The position numbers and the translations under genes were made by a program. The notes beneath the pieces were generated by a model. It was not told the origin of the DNA and made no database searches. It was given only the letters and a program-made list of their open reading frames with translations. 64,000 nucleotides of DNA from Burhinus oedicnemus. Lineage: Eukaryota > Chordata > Aves > Charadriiformes > Burhinidae. Where the stretch lies: the NCBI GenBank assembly GCA_008921705.1, contig VFFE01006970.1:1499128-1563127 (forward strand). The letters are read 5' to 3'. Shown here one piece after another: positions 12,448 through 23,510 of this stretch (position 1 is the stretch's first letter; each line of letters starts with the position of its first letter).

Positions 12448-14110
12448 ATTTACCAAATATGCAAGATAGTCATGTTCAGTGTATTTTCTGCAGTGAAATA
12501 AAGTGAGCTGGCTTGGTATACCTATGTGGCCAGAGTTGTTTATGTTTGTTTTCACTCCATTTTTCAAGCAGAAATGCAGTTTTCAGTAGGGCATTATAGT
12601 GTTTTAGAGTATTAACATACTTATTTACAGCAGGTAAGAGTGGGGATAGATATAAAGGGCTATATTTCTGAATTTAACAGCACTAGGGTTACTTTCTTTG
12701 TCCTGAGGATAGGAGGCACAGCTCAACTTGCATGGCGAAAACCTCTGTCCTGCCCTTCCTCTGCAGTCTCTGCTCTTCCATGTTGGGAACAGCCTGTATG
12801 CTGGGTTATTTGCTGAGCCATGCCCAGGCACCGTGTGGGCGAGGGGTAGGCTGTGTGGTCCTGGCTCTTGTGCTGTAGACTAAGACCAGGAATTGAAAAG
12901 GTGCGCAAGTGGCTTAAAGCTGGCGTAACTTCTCTACTGCAGAATGTTTGCTGAGCCACTTAAATTTGGGCTTCCCACAGGGTATTGCTAAGTATGTTTC
13001 TGATAAGATTTTGGCTTAGTGAGACTGCCTTGGCTTTTGCTTGATTTGTTTAACTATTTAGAGAATTCTCCACTTTTCCTTTCAATTCCCTCCTGGATTT
13101 GTAATTTCATGCTAGGGTTGATCGTGTCATGTTACTGTGGGCTGTAGCTATGAAAAATTATGACCCTTCTTATGAGTATCAAAAGAAACGGTGATGAAAA
13201 GTAGCCCAAACCAGTACTAGAAAGGTAGAAAAAAAGCAGTCCTTTGACAATTTTGCTGGCTGCAAGGTGCTGTACCTTCTATATGAATTTCAGCTTAGTG
13301 GACACGCAGCATATGTGTCTGTCTTTTTTCTATGAAGAGTGGATGAGAAAGGAAATGTAAGACGTCCCACCCTACAAACAAATGCCAATGTTTGGGAGTT
13401 GGCTTGTTGTATTCCTGTTGATTTTTTCAGGAGCTAAACAAGACTACCTCAAAACGCTGTCAGCAGCAGCAAAGGCACCAGAGTTATTCATTTGCAGGCT
13501 TGAGGGTGCAGCACTGCTTTCTCTTATAGCAGACAATTTTCTCTGTCACTCTGGAAGTTGCAGATAGGATTTTCAAAATAAAAACCATTGTACTGTTGTT
13601 TCAAAATTTGAGAGTTGAGGATTTAATTACATTCTGACATAAAGAATGGAAAATAACACACCAATGACACACAGGAAGCAAGTTCTGGCAAGATGGGGTC
13701 TTCTGTAGGCTGTTGTCTTGTGGTCCTGTTCACATGAGAGTGGTGTTTGACTCACAAATTCTGTTTAAACTGTAGAGAATTTTTTAATATACTGTGAGTT
13801 TGTCACCTAGCTGCAAAATAAATTTAAAGCTTCAATATAGCAAGCTTTGGGTGGACTCATTATATATTTTAATTTTTAAGGCTGTGAAAAAAAGCTTGTG
13901 GAATAATGTATGCATTAGTCTAGCCCATTTTTTTAGAAAGTGATATAACATTTTATTCTAAATGCATGCAGTGTTCACTTTTATACAAGAACTGTGTGCA
14001 ATATTTCTTCTAACAGCAGCACCATCTATCACCCAGATGCATTCACCTTTCATATGCATATTCATTCACATTTGTTATTTCAGTTATGATGGTTACTGTA
14101 ACAAGTTGCG

Positions 14111-14138
14111 TTTTAGATACTATTTTAGATACTATTTT
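14111..14138. repeat. Tandem duplication of a 12-mer
   Basis: TTTTAGATACTA occurs twice in direct tandem (14111-14122, 14123-14134), followed by TTTT, which begins a third copy. It is a small slippage-type duplication with no evident function. Confidence 0.8.
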
Positions 14139-14671
14139 CCCTGTGTGATGGCACTAGATAAAAGATTCATTGTACTGTCAGTGGGCAGCAGTTTATAAAA
14201 CTTTTACCTCAGCTAATGGAATACTGATACACAGTAAATGCCTTGTGCACGTACAGAAGACTGTATTAATGTTGTGTAGCTAATAGTTTAGCTTTGAAAT
14301 ACCAATTGGACTGGGGATGTTAAAGCTTAAAAAACAATTATGAAATTCAAGTTTAAAGTGCATCTTACAACAGTGACTTGAAAATTCTTATTTTGGTTGA
14401 TGCTGTTCTCAGATAACAGCTTCAGAAACTTCAAATAGAAATTTGCTTTCTATGGTTTAGCGCTCATGTCTGATATGCTGGAAACCTAAATAAGATCTAC
14501 AGTATTTCCTGTTTATGGTAACAGTGCTGTGGGATGGTGGAGGTTGCTACTGCACTTGGGATGTAGAAGAGGGCAGTGAATGTATGAGAGTTGAAGGGGA
14601 GGAGGAGAGGTAGAGGTTTTTTACTAGGGGAAGGTTTTGTCCAAAGCTATCACCTGTCCCCAATGCCTGCT

Positions 14672-15500
14672 TAATGTAGATCTCATCAAATTTGCAGATG
14701 ACAACAAACTGGCGGGGGGAGGATGGGGGATGTAGCTGACATGCTTGAAGGCACAGCTGCTGTTTAGAAGGACCCAGGCAGGAAGCTTATGAAATTGAGC
14801 AAGGTCAAATGCCAGTTCCTGTCCCTGGGCAGCAGGAATTGCTGGCATATGTACAGGCTGGGGCCCGATGGGTTTGGGAGCAGCTCTGCTGAAAAGGACC
14901 TAGTTGGCAGCAGGCTGAACATGAGCCAGTCGTGTACCCTGGCATCAAACACAGCCAACAGCATCCTGGGCTGCATTAACAGCCTGCACGTTGAGAGAAG
15001 TGATAATCCTCCTTTATCTGGCACTCATTAGTCCACATCCGGAATACAGCATCCCATTTTGAGTCTGCCAGTAAAAGAAAGACATTGATAAACTGGAGAA
15101 AGTTCTGTGGCTGTGGGAGCTGGAGCATGTGCCCTGTGAGGAGATGCTGAAGGAGACAGCTTTGGGGGGACCTTCCAATACACAGAAGGAGGTTATCTGG
15201 AAGACAGAGCCAGGCCCTTCACAGTGGTGCATGGTGGGCAGGACAGGAGAGAGGAGACCAGACTAGAAAAGAAAGTTTCAGGCTGGGTATAAGGAAAATT
15301 TTTGTCACCATAAGGGCAATCAAGCGATGGAGCAGGTTGCTCATGAGATTGTGCAGTCTCTGTCCTTGGAGGTTTTCAAGACCCAACTGCGCAAAGCCTT
15401 GAACAGCCTGGTGTGACCCCAGAGGTGGCCCTGCTTTGAGCCAGAGATTGGAGTAGAGACCTGCTGAGGTCCCTCCCAGCCAGAGTGGCTCTGTGATTCT
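14672..15500 (+). mobile_element. CR1 LINE, 5'-truncated, retains the reverse-transcriptase FADD region
   Basis: This is a longer and more diverged CR1 copy in sense orientation. Near its start, bases about 14685-14711 translate to IKFADDNKL, the catalytic FADD box of the CR1 reverse transcriptase (box at 14691-14702). After it come recognisable CR1 blocks: CAGCTCTGCTGAAAAGGACC, GCATCCTGGGCTGCATTA, then TCCTTGGAGGTTTTCAAGACC. The copy ends in GTGGCTCTGTGATTCTGA, the CR1 3' end. Frameshifts and stops interrupt ORF2 after the FADD box, so it is dead. Divergence appears higher than in the copy at 11966, suggesting an older insertion. It ends about 970 bases upstream of the SH3KBP1 exon at 16466. 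Confidence 0.9.
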
Positions 15501-15569
15501 GACCTAGGACAAAGCTTGGAGCCAAAACTTAACTTATTTTTTCCTTTTTGTTTGATACACGATTATAAG

Positions 15570-15705
15570 CAATTTGTTCAGCCTCTTTAGTGCATCAGTT
15601 ACCTGTCTATAAAGTGGAGGTAACACTACTTGTCTACCTCAGTGGTATTTCAAGATAAGATGTATGAAAGGATATGATATTTGGGATGCTTTGGCAAAGT
15701 AGGTA
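15570..15705 (+). mobile_element. MIR-like CORE-SINE relic
   Basis: The order of blocks parallels the 3' half of the MIR SINE: TTCAGCCTCTTTAGTGCATC, then CCTGTCTATAAAGTGGAGGTAA, a TCTACCTCAGTGG block, then AAGATAAGATGTATGAAAGG and a GGATGCTTTGGCAAAGT block. The MIR consensus as I know it has a cytosine-rich 'cctcagtttcctcatctgtaaaatgggga' type segment, a 'tacctcatagggttgttgtgagga' type segment and 'aaagcgctt'. The copy is strongly diverged, as expected for an element active before the amniote split. The boundaries are approximate and the call rests on block order only. Confidence 0.5.
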
Positions 15706-16155
15706 TAGACAACTAAGCAGGCAGGCATTTAAAGTCTGCCTAAGAAGCTGATAGAGAGGTATTGTGCATCTTATCAAACACTAACTGTGAAGTCTCGGGA
15801 AGCTGTGTTCTGTGGGTTTACTTTCATGAAACTCCACCATATAATTTTTCTCTGTGTGCTGCCAAAGATGTTGATCACCTTAAAAGGTAAGTCAGCTGCA
15901 AAATATGTTGGTGTTAGCAACGGCTCTGACAGCAGGCTCTATATGCTTCTGCCAATTATGGTAACATTTGTCATATTTTCCTAGTTAATATTTTTCTTCC
16001 TGCTATGGTTGTTGTTTCTGCGGGCTTCTCAACAGAGGGGAAGCAGACTTAGCTGCCTTTACATCAGGAGCACTGAACCCAGTTCTGCCCTGTGCATCAA
16101 ATGTACAGCTAATTGATTGATAAATGGAGAAGTCTTGGTTTGTTGTTTTTGTCAT

Positions 16156-16163
16156 CCCCCCCC
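16156..16163. repeat. C8 homopolymer
   Basis: Eight consecutive C follow a T/G-rich stretch, about 300 bases upstream of the exon at 16466. It is a simple repeat with no other signal. Confidence 0.85.
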
Positions 16164-16465
16164 AGCTTTGGTGATCTTTAGTAAGATATTTGCAAATCTG
16201 TCCTACAATTTTCACACATAAATAAGAAATTGACCTCTTTTAGAAAGAAAAAAAAATAGTATTGGTTGAATTAGTTACTGAAAATTACTTTCATTTTGTG
16301 GCATTTCAACTTACAAAGTCTTTGAGGTAACATTAGAATAGGCAGGGGTGTTTTAAGAAGTTTTAAGAAATCTTAGGAGCTGGAGATTTAGAATATTCTG
16401 TAATACATTTTTTTTAACTGTTTCTTCTTTTTCTTATCCCTCTCCACCTGCCTTTTCTTCTACAG

Positions 16466-16589
16466 GAAATAAAGAAGGACATGAAGAAAGAAAATACTGC
16501 CAACAAACCACCAGAGAAGCCTATAAATGAAGTTTCCAATGGAAGCCCTTTACTGTTGTCTGAGACAATTATTAGAACCAACAAAAAAG
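16466..16589 (+). CDS. SH3KBP1: SH3KBP1 (CIN85/Ruk) internal exon: end of SH3-A plus A-B linker
   Basis: CIN85 is a cytosolic adaptor whose three SH3 domains bind PxxxPR motifs in CBL and other partners and link activated receptors to endocytosis and the actin cytoskeleton. This exon encodes 41 codons plus one base. It starts [10 protein letters not shown], corresponding to about residue 55 of human CIN85 directly after the FVR that closes SH3-A. It runs through NKPPEKP and ends [10 protein letters not shown]. The length equals the human segment (41 residues) with conservative changes, and the linker is the least conserved part. The acceptor is strong: a pyrimidine tract then TACAG at 16461-16465. 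The donor is AAAAAAG|GTATAG (GT at 16590), which departs from GTRAGT at +3. Phases are 0 in and 1 out; the split Gly codon (G|GA) is completed by the next exon. The paralogue CD2AP fits less well, judging by the next two exons. Confidence 0.93.
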
Positions 16590-16757
16590 GTATAGTGTAT
16601 GGAACCTTAAATGCAGCTTAAATTCAGACCTTTAAAAGAACAAAATGTAAACCTTCCTTGTTTCTAGAAATAAAGCTAGAGTCTATTTAGCTGTAAAGGC
16701 ATAGCGGGAATAATAATAATAAAAAAATCTCATTGTCCTCTCAGACTGGCATATGGA

Positions 16758-16763
16758 TGCATG
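16758..16763 (+). promoter_or_regulatory. UGCAUG motif 169 nt downstream of the A-B linker exon
   Basis: TGCATG in the sense strand is the RNA-binding motif of RBFOX splicing factors. In that family, downstream intronic sites within a few hundred bases usually promote inclusion of the preceding exon. A single hexamer is weak evidence on its own. It is listed because each of the other two exons also has one nearby. Confidence 0.3.
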
Positions 16764-16993
16764 TATTATGTCTAATATTTCCACATTAATTTCCACAGAC
16801 ATCCCTTTCTTCTTAAAGAAATCCTTTCTAGATACATTTAATTAAGGAAAGCTGTATGAAGAGATTACTAAAGCTTATTAAAGTAAGGAACCGACAGCTT
16901 GCATATATGGAGGTTTTTGCACAGTGATGTCAGTCCACATTCATGTATTTATGTTCTATCTGGGACAGACTGGCTACTGACAAAGAACTTCAG

Positions 16994-17019
16994 AAAAAAA
17001 AAAGGGGGGGGGGGAAAAA
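16994..17019. repeat. Purine tract A10-G11-A5
   Basis: Ten A (16994-17003), eleven G (17004-17014) and five A (17015-17019) form an uninterrupted homopurine block about 400 bases downstream of the exon ending at 16589. The G11 run could form a quadruplex between strands or molecules, or a triplex, but it has no separate G-runs for a normal intramolecular quadruplex. Confidence 0.85.
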
Positions 17020-19688
17020 GTGGAAAACATAAAGTCTAACGCCTTAGTTTCCCGGGAAGTGTCTATCACTGTCTTGTGTTTCAGACTGTAATGTGTGTTC
17101 TTCATGTCTGGCTTGACTCCCAATGCAGATTCCTATGTATGGTTTTGAGTTGCTAAAATGAAAGCCTCCAGATCTTCTGTTTCTTTCCCTAGCTCCCAGT
17201 CCTGCTCTCAGAAATATTAGAACAAAACAAAAAATTGGCAATATAAAAGCTGGATTTTTCTTTATGTTATGTTTATGCTCCTGTTTGTTTGTGGAAAGAC
17301 AATTGGCTATGTGCAAAAGATGGGCTGTATTTTTTCCTGGAGAATTCACTGGACAGTTTCTTGCTTGCTGTCTTATACAGAACAATCTGCTGTCGTTAAT
17401 CATGCTGTAATGTAATTTCCATTTTGGCATGTCTTCTATACTGTTGGGAGTATGCATATAGAAATTTCCTCATCCATATTATCAGCGAATATTGTATTTG
17501 AGCTGGCAGTTTGACTAGAGGTCTTAAACTTAAGGCTTGCAACTGCAAGTGAGGAAGATTTAATAATTTCTGCAAAATGTATGACTTCCTTTAAAATGTG
17601 AGTGGGAGTAATCTCCACCTCTTTTGCAAGGAGTAATGTCCTCTGAAAGAAAAAATTAGAAATAAATCTCAGAAAGCTTTGAGTTTGCAATGTTGTCTTG
17701 AATCTGGACACACATCCAGCATTTCTGTTTTGGGTCATAGGTTTTTCAAGCAACAGCAGAATTAAATTATCAAGAATTATTCTTTTTCATGGCTGCTATA
17801 CAGAACCATATGAGTAGTTGGGAAATTATCTAGGGACTAAGTCTGTTCCATATTGCTTCAGCTGCTATTTGGAGAAGGCTAATAGATGTGGCAGATGCAG
17901 AGATTCAGTTTAGTCACAAGGGGATAACACTCCAAATATGATACTTAGAGCACAGGCTTTCTCCTCCTCTTTCTTCTTTCTGGCTCAGAAGCTTTAAAGG
18001 ATTTTCTGTCTGTAGCTGGAGAATACAAAACTTTGTATTTATTGAAAGGAGAGAAGCAAAGACTAACAGGAAGATCTGTAGCTTGAGGAAGAGGTTAGGC
18101 TTGGAAATAGCAGATTTCATATTAGGATGTTATTGCATTGGATTTCCTTGGTGGGGATTGCACTTCTCATGGCTACCTCTACATAGTGTCAGGGTTAGTA
18201 AATATTTCATTTTGGCTGCTTCCCCACAGCTGTTTCGATTGCTGCAGAGCAAGCAGTTACAGCATGCTGTACTCCAGCAGTGCATCTTAGGATGCATAGA
18301 GCATAACAAGGCCAAGAGAGCTTCCCCTCTTTTTTTCTGAGGTCTGTTTGAGCATGGTGCCAAAGTACCCTTGTTAAAGTGAGGACAGCTAAGCAAATAA
18401 TTACTCTTGTGTTCAATAATAAAGAGTCTTCTAAGAGCTATGTGGCAAATCTCCTTGTGGAAAGTGTTGCAATATTTTACTGAAGAGGGAGCCCTAAATG
18501 CCACAGGGATTATTTTCTTCAAGTGTTCTTGTGCTGTGATTTTTATTAAACCCTACCCCAGTCTGTTTACTGATCACAGAATGTGACCTGACCTGAAAGA
18601 GGGTACTGGGTTTTTTTGTTTTTTTTTTCTTGTTATTAGGAAGTGAGGAGGAGAGTGGTGCATCTAAAGGTCTTTAGCCACTGTTCAGCAGTGAAAATAG
18701 TAGGCGGTATTATTTATTTGCTTGGGCAACGTAATCTTGTTGCTTGGAACTTCAGAGCAGATCCAGTGATGTGGGGGTGAAGCATTCTGTGCTAGTGCAT
18801 TGTTTCTTTTACCAAGATGATGATAAGTGCTTTTCTAGTGCTGTGTTGTTACACTGTGTAGTTTTACTACTTAACTTGGTTGGCCTAATTTAAGTGGCAG
18901 CAATTTAGCAGGCATTTACATTTTGAGCTGAAGAATCTTGGCCTCTTGGGTGTCTGGTTTGTAGAGAGTTTTTCCTTGAGGAATAATGATGAGTGTCCAA
19001 CAGTGGTATTCAAGGAAAATACCTAAATTATTTGTAAGAAACATCTAAGTAGCTAAGAGAAAAAGAAGGGATTTCTGAACAAAAAAGATGTTTAGGATCC
19101 AACTTTATATCTTGTTTGTTCATGCTAATTATTTCTAAGCACTTTATTGAAATTAGGGGTTCTTATAATAAAATCAGTGTAAGTTGAAATGCCTCTTGTA
19201 AAGGCTTATTTCATCAAATAAGTAATGGACATTACTACTTTAGATTACAGATGTAATCTAGAAACAATTTAAAGTTGGTGTAATGCCTACCTGGTTAGCC
19301 TACCTGGGTTAGTACTTCCATTACATAGTGAGGGTGGCAACTGATTGTGGTATTTTTAGTTGTAGGTCATCATCTGTGAATCATTCAAGTTTTTGTTATA
19401 AAGACCAGGAGAAGTTGGAAGGATTTGATTTTGTCTACTTTTCACTGGGGGCAGTAGAAACGGAACATTTCTCATCCTTTAATGTTTCTTGCTGACCACA
19501 AATAATAGTGACCTAACGGAAACAAATGGTAGAAATGACTGCCGTGGTGGACATAATTTAGGAAACTGTTACACTTGGCCTTGATGTATTTGTGAGAGTT
19601 AATATTTGTAGGTATTTTGTCTCTTTACAGGGTGTAAGTATAATCTAGAAGTTTGGGTTACACCTAAGAAATAATGGGTTATTTTCTA

Positions 19689-19750
19689 GGTCTGCCACAG
19701 AGTCGCTGTGTAGCTTTTGCTAAATCACTTAAACTCTGTTGGCCAAATTA
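19689..19750 (+). mobile_element. MIR-like SINE relic (short fragment)
   Basis: The fragment reads GTCTGCCACAGAGTCGCTGTG, then TAGCTTTTGCTAAATCACTT, then AAACTCTGTTGGCC. It aligns by eye with the MIR segment 'ctgccacttactagctgtgtgaccttgggcaagtcacttaacctctctg'. It represents the central part of the element, in sense orientation to SH3KBP1. The identity is suggestive rather than certain, and the boundaries are approximate. Confidence 0.5.
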
Positions 19751-22224
19751 CCACACTTTAATTTCCAAGGTCAGGTATCTTAATATGTATTGATTTTTCA
19801 GATAGGCGGAGGGTTTTTTTCTGATTTATTTGGAGGCATATCCAAATTTATTCATAACTTCCAAGTATTTCAGATGTCTCTGCCTCAGGCTGCCTATTGG
19901 CAAAACCTAGGTTTATACCTGCCTCATAAAGATGTTGAGTTCTGTTATAGCATGGTAGTGATGGCAATTAGCATCTAGGAAACTGAGCATTTTAGTATAG
20001 CATTCCAGTGAGTTCAGGCTTCACCTCTGAAAGGCTGAAAAAAGGACCATTTTGCTCTGGTGTAGAGATGGTGTTAGGGAAATGTAAAGTCCTTGTGCTT
20101 TCCCTGACAGTTCCCAGGGTTGCCGCAGCTCTAGACTGGTTTTTGTGAGTGCTTCAGGTGCTGCATTATCAGCCCCTGTCTAGGGAAAAAGGCCATGGCA
20201 CTGAACAACCTGTCTGAAGCTGTATGAATGTCAGCTCTGGTTGGCTTGCATATCCTTTGCCAGAACCTGGGAGGGATCATTCTTTTGCTTCTTCCTACAG
20301 TTCATATGCCAACAAAATCCTTTCCTTGCCAGGTGTGGGTCTTTTAGTGTATCTTTTCACTGCTCCAGAATTTTTGGTTGGCATATAGGACTATTGTTCT
20401 AAAACTTCTGTAAAGCTGACTTAAAAAAAAAAAAAAAGAATCCTTTTTTCTATTTAGAATTGTCATTGTTGCACTCTGGTAGTAAAAGATTGGGAAAGAC
20501 TTTTCTTCCCTGAGAACATTTTCAGATTGTTTTAAAAAAGCAAAATTATTGCTATTGTTACTATTATTTAGTAACATAAGAATATAGGCAGGTCTTGGAA
20601 CAGGAAAACACTGGAAGATATCTTTTTTTTTTTTTAATGCTTTTCCAACATGGTGAAATTCTGTCTTTTCTAAAAGTTTTCTTTCAAAATCTAAAACCGG
20701 ATCCAAAGTCGTGCAACTGTTTCAGATCTCTCATAAATTCAGTATGGTCTTCATCCAGGTATAAAGGGACATAATGGAAACTTGTATGCAATGACCTTAA
20801 CTGTTAAATGGCTATGACTTATTTTAGGATACTTTTGTTCTGATTTTTGAGTATCCTATTTTTAACTATCCTATTCATCGCACTATTTTGTGTATCTGGA
20901 AATAGGAGCGCAGTTGCATAGACCAAATTGCAAAACTGGAGTTGGTAGGCTGTATTTTGTAAGTAAACTAACAATAATTGTTATACAAGTAAAAATATTT
21001 GAGGAAAAGATACATTGCATTGCCAGATGTATTTGTTTTATATAAACTGTAAATGCAGTCTGCATTGAGGTTATTCAAGCCAGCAAATCTGGAACAGCTC
21101 ATTGTGTGTTACATGTTCTTAATCAGAGCCAAACACTGAAAGCAAGGAAATGATTTTTTCTAGGTCTTTTGAGACTTATTTATTTTAGTTTCCAGCCTAC
21201 ATTTAAATAATAAAGAGATTTGCATCTTTCCTAAAAGAGAGAGTGTTGTGAAAGTAGTTTTGATGATATAATAGGTTTATGTGAAGAATAAATAACGTCT
21301 GTTGTATGCAAAGCTGAGATTTAAGTCTGTTTTTATAAATTAGAGAAATGAGAAAAGTATTTTACAGGAAAATGCTTCATTGTTTGGTTCAATAGTTTTA
21401 TGATTATTTGGATACAAAAAGACACCCTATTTATTAAAAAGACAAGCTGATCGCAACTCAGTGTATGAGTGTGTCGACTCTGAGTTTTATATTAAGTAAT
21501 GTATGTAAGTTATAATTCTGATCATATTTTTCAACAGAAAGGCAAACCTCAAAATTTCCTTAATAAAATCTTTTATTACTAAACCTAGTGCAAACAGCTG
21601 CCTTTGTCATGTGCCAGTCGTGTGTTTGATGAGGCGTCTGACCCTCAGTATGCTCAGCTTTGGTATTCCTTTCAAACACAGGAAGTTTGAAGGCATTAAT
21701 TTGTCTTTCAGCTGGATTATCTTTCTGCTGTTTATACGTTCAGGCGTTCTCCACAGACAGGCTTTGGTGTTCCCTTGCAAATACTGCCAACTTCAGAGAA
21801 ATTATAGCTAGCATGAAAAAAAAAAAATCCTTTTCATTTTTAAGATCAGCTAATTGGTGTATAATCAGTATACAGTTTACACAAATATACATAAGAACAT
21901 ACTTCTCAGCCTATTAAGGTTAAAATATGCATACAACATATGACACAAACCCAAAATGAGACATAAAAAATTAATGGCACAGGAAACTTGAATTCAGCAA
22001 AATATTTATTCTTTGAGTTTAAATACCATATCTGCATATGCATAAGTAATGTCTCAGATAATATGCATTTCCTTTAAAAGTACTGTTTCTTGAAAATAAA
22101 TACTTAGATAATTTTTACCCTCAGGTAAGCTGATCTGCACTGAAAGGCACTGCTTTCAGTTCAGAGAGGCAGGAAAAGACACTGGTCTGTGCTGGACCTG
22201 TGGGTGGCAGCCAGAAAGAAACTT

Positions 22225-22247
22225 GGTGTGTGTGTGTGTGGTGTGTG
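22225..22247. repeat. (GT)n microsatellite, interrupted
   Basis: A run of GT dinucleotides is interrupted once by an extra G at 22240-22241. It is short and probably polymorphic. Confidence 0.9.
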
Positions 22248-22836
22248 AGATCTGTAGTAGTTTAATAAACTTTTTCTGGAGGCAGGTGAGAAGGACTCTA
22301 TCCCATGCTAGAAGAAAGAGCTCTACCTGGTAAAGTTCCTTTTTGATTATTCAAAACAGTATATGATTTTATACATGCAGTCTGTAGAGGATACATGGAA
22401 AAATCATGATTCTGTAGCATTTTAGTTTCATAATTCTTTTCTTCTGATGAAAAATAATTCTCAATAGTGAAAGTGAGGGGACACTTACAGTGCATGGAAT
22501 ATAGCTGATTTCGGAGCTGATGAATAAGGTACATTAAAACGAGGGATAGTTGTGTAATGTGTGAACACCCTTCCTCGCATCATGGGGCTGTGCTTTTGGA
22601 TTCAATATCCTTTTATACACATACATTTATATAGTAAGGGAAATCATAATACAGCCCAATTTAAAATTATTGCATTATCTGTCTGATGCCATAAAATCAG
22701 TTTAGTTCTTGTGGGGTTTCTCTTGTAGTTGTAACTATACTGTGAAATCTGCCTAAAATAGGCTTATTCTGTAGAACAGGAATACAGAGGTAGGTGTTAA
22801 TGTTGTTTGAAATTTGAGATTAATGTGTTGACATGA

Positions 22837-22857
22837 TTTTTTTTTTTTTTTTTTTTT
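22837..22857. repeat. T21 homopolymer
   Basis: Twenty-one consecutive T. No retroposon body is recognised on either side, so it is treated as a simple repeat. Confidence 0.9.
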
Positions 22858-23465
22858 GTCTGGAAGAAAGATCTCAATGCTGTCTTCTTGGCAACACTGG
22901 AATGGGTGCTCACTCATTCTTTTCAAGCAGATCTTGTTTATGAGTCCTATTTAAATAATGACTTAATATATTTAAAATCTAAACTTTTTTCTGCGTTATG
23001 GTCATTTGCTGCCCTGGTTTTCAGTTAAGGTTTCATTACCTATCCAGATTCCAATAGCTTATTCCATTGAGATAATTTCTTTTCCTGTTGTTTACTGTGC
23101 AGTGCCCCCCATCTTCTTTTTATCCTAAGCGCGTACCCTTTCTTTTCAATTACTCCTTCCTGGTACTCTGCAAAATGCATGAATGATGAGCCCTGATGTA
23201 CCTTCTGCAATTTTGCATAGTTGGATCCAACCATGATCCTAGTGACTATCATGAAGCTCTGTGCAGGAGCAGCCTGTAGAAGTCAGTTGTAGAAATCCCT
23301 CTTGGTTTGAATTGTAATTCCAGGTTACTTCTATCCTCTAGGCATCTTCTGTTTGCCTAGGTGGCCATCATCTTGTGTGTCATATGTTTAGCTCTAGGAA
23401 TCCCCTTTATGGACCATGCTGTAAAAACACTGAACAAAAATACAACCACTGCATCAAGGAGCTAA

Positions 23466-23510
23466 CTATATATACACCCATGTGTGTATATATATGTATA
23501 TATACGTATG
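23466..23510. repeat. TA/TG-rich microsatellite
   Basis: An alternating pyrimidine-purine stretch (TATATACAC, TGTGTGTATATATATG, TATATACG) of about 45 bases with several internal self-complementary segments. Confidence 0.8.

Larger units (their letters stand above)
1..16465 (+). other. SH3KBP1: SH3KBP1 intron upstream of the first exon in the window (3' part; 5' end outside)
   Basis: This is non-coding sequence leading into the exon at 16466. The exon that should precede it encodes the tryptophan-containing core of SH3-A and ends near FVR. I do not find it here in any frame, so this intron starts left of position 1. Visible contents are a T/G-only tract (635-767), a C7 then A31 run (3437-3478), a 24-bp perfect palindrome (4688-4711), a GC-rich hairpin (7469-7490), two sense CR1 copies (about 11966-12447 and 14672-15500), a tandem 12-mer (14111-14138) and a MIR-like relic (about 15570-15705). 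I see nothing identifiable in 800-3430, 3500-4640, 4720-7460, 7500-11960 or 12450-14100. Open frames in these stretches have no recognisable domain and no supporting splice structure. The intron ends with a long pyrimidine tract and TACAG at 16461-16465. Confidence 0.8.

Noticed and set aside
13186..13260. C/D-box snoRNA candidate starting at GGTGATGAAA
   Set aside because: A C-box-like word is present, but there is no convincing D box or terminal stem within the usual distance.
14694..14735. Quadruplex-like G-runs (GGCGGGGGGAGGATGGGGG)
   Set aside because: These lie inside the diverged CR1 copy and reflect its G-rich sense strand; no independent evidence of function.
17044..17457. 137-codon open frame, - strand
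   Set aside because: No domain or family resemblance, and no supporting signals; consistent with chance in AT-rich intron sequence.
18575..18610. Possible CR1 tail (GATCACAGAATGTGACCTG)
   Set aside because: It shares only an ACAGAAT word with the CR1 octamer tail; no CR1 body is present on either side.
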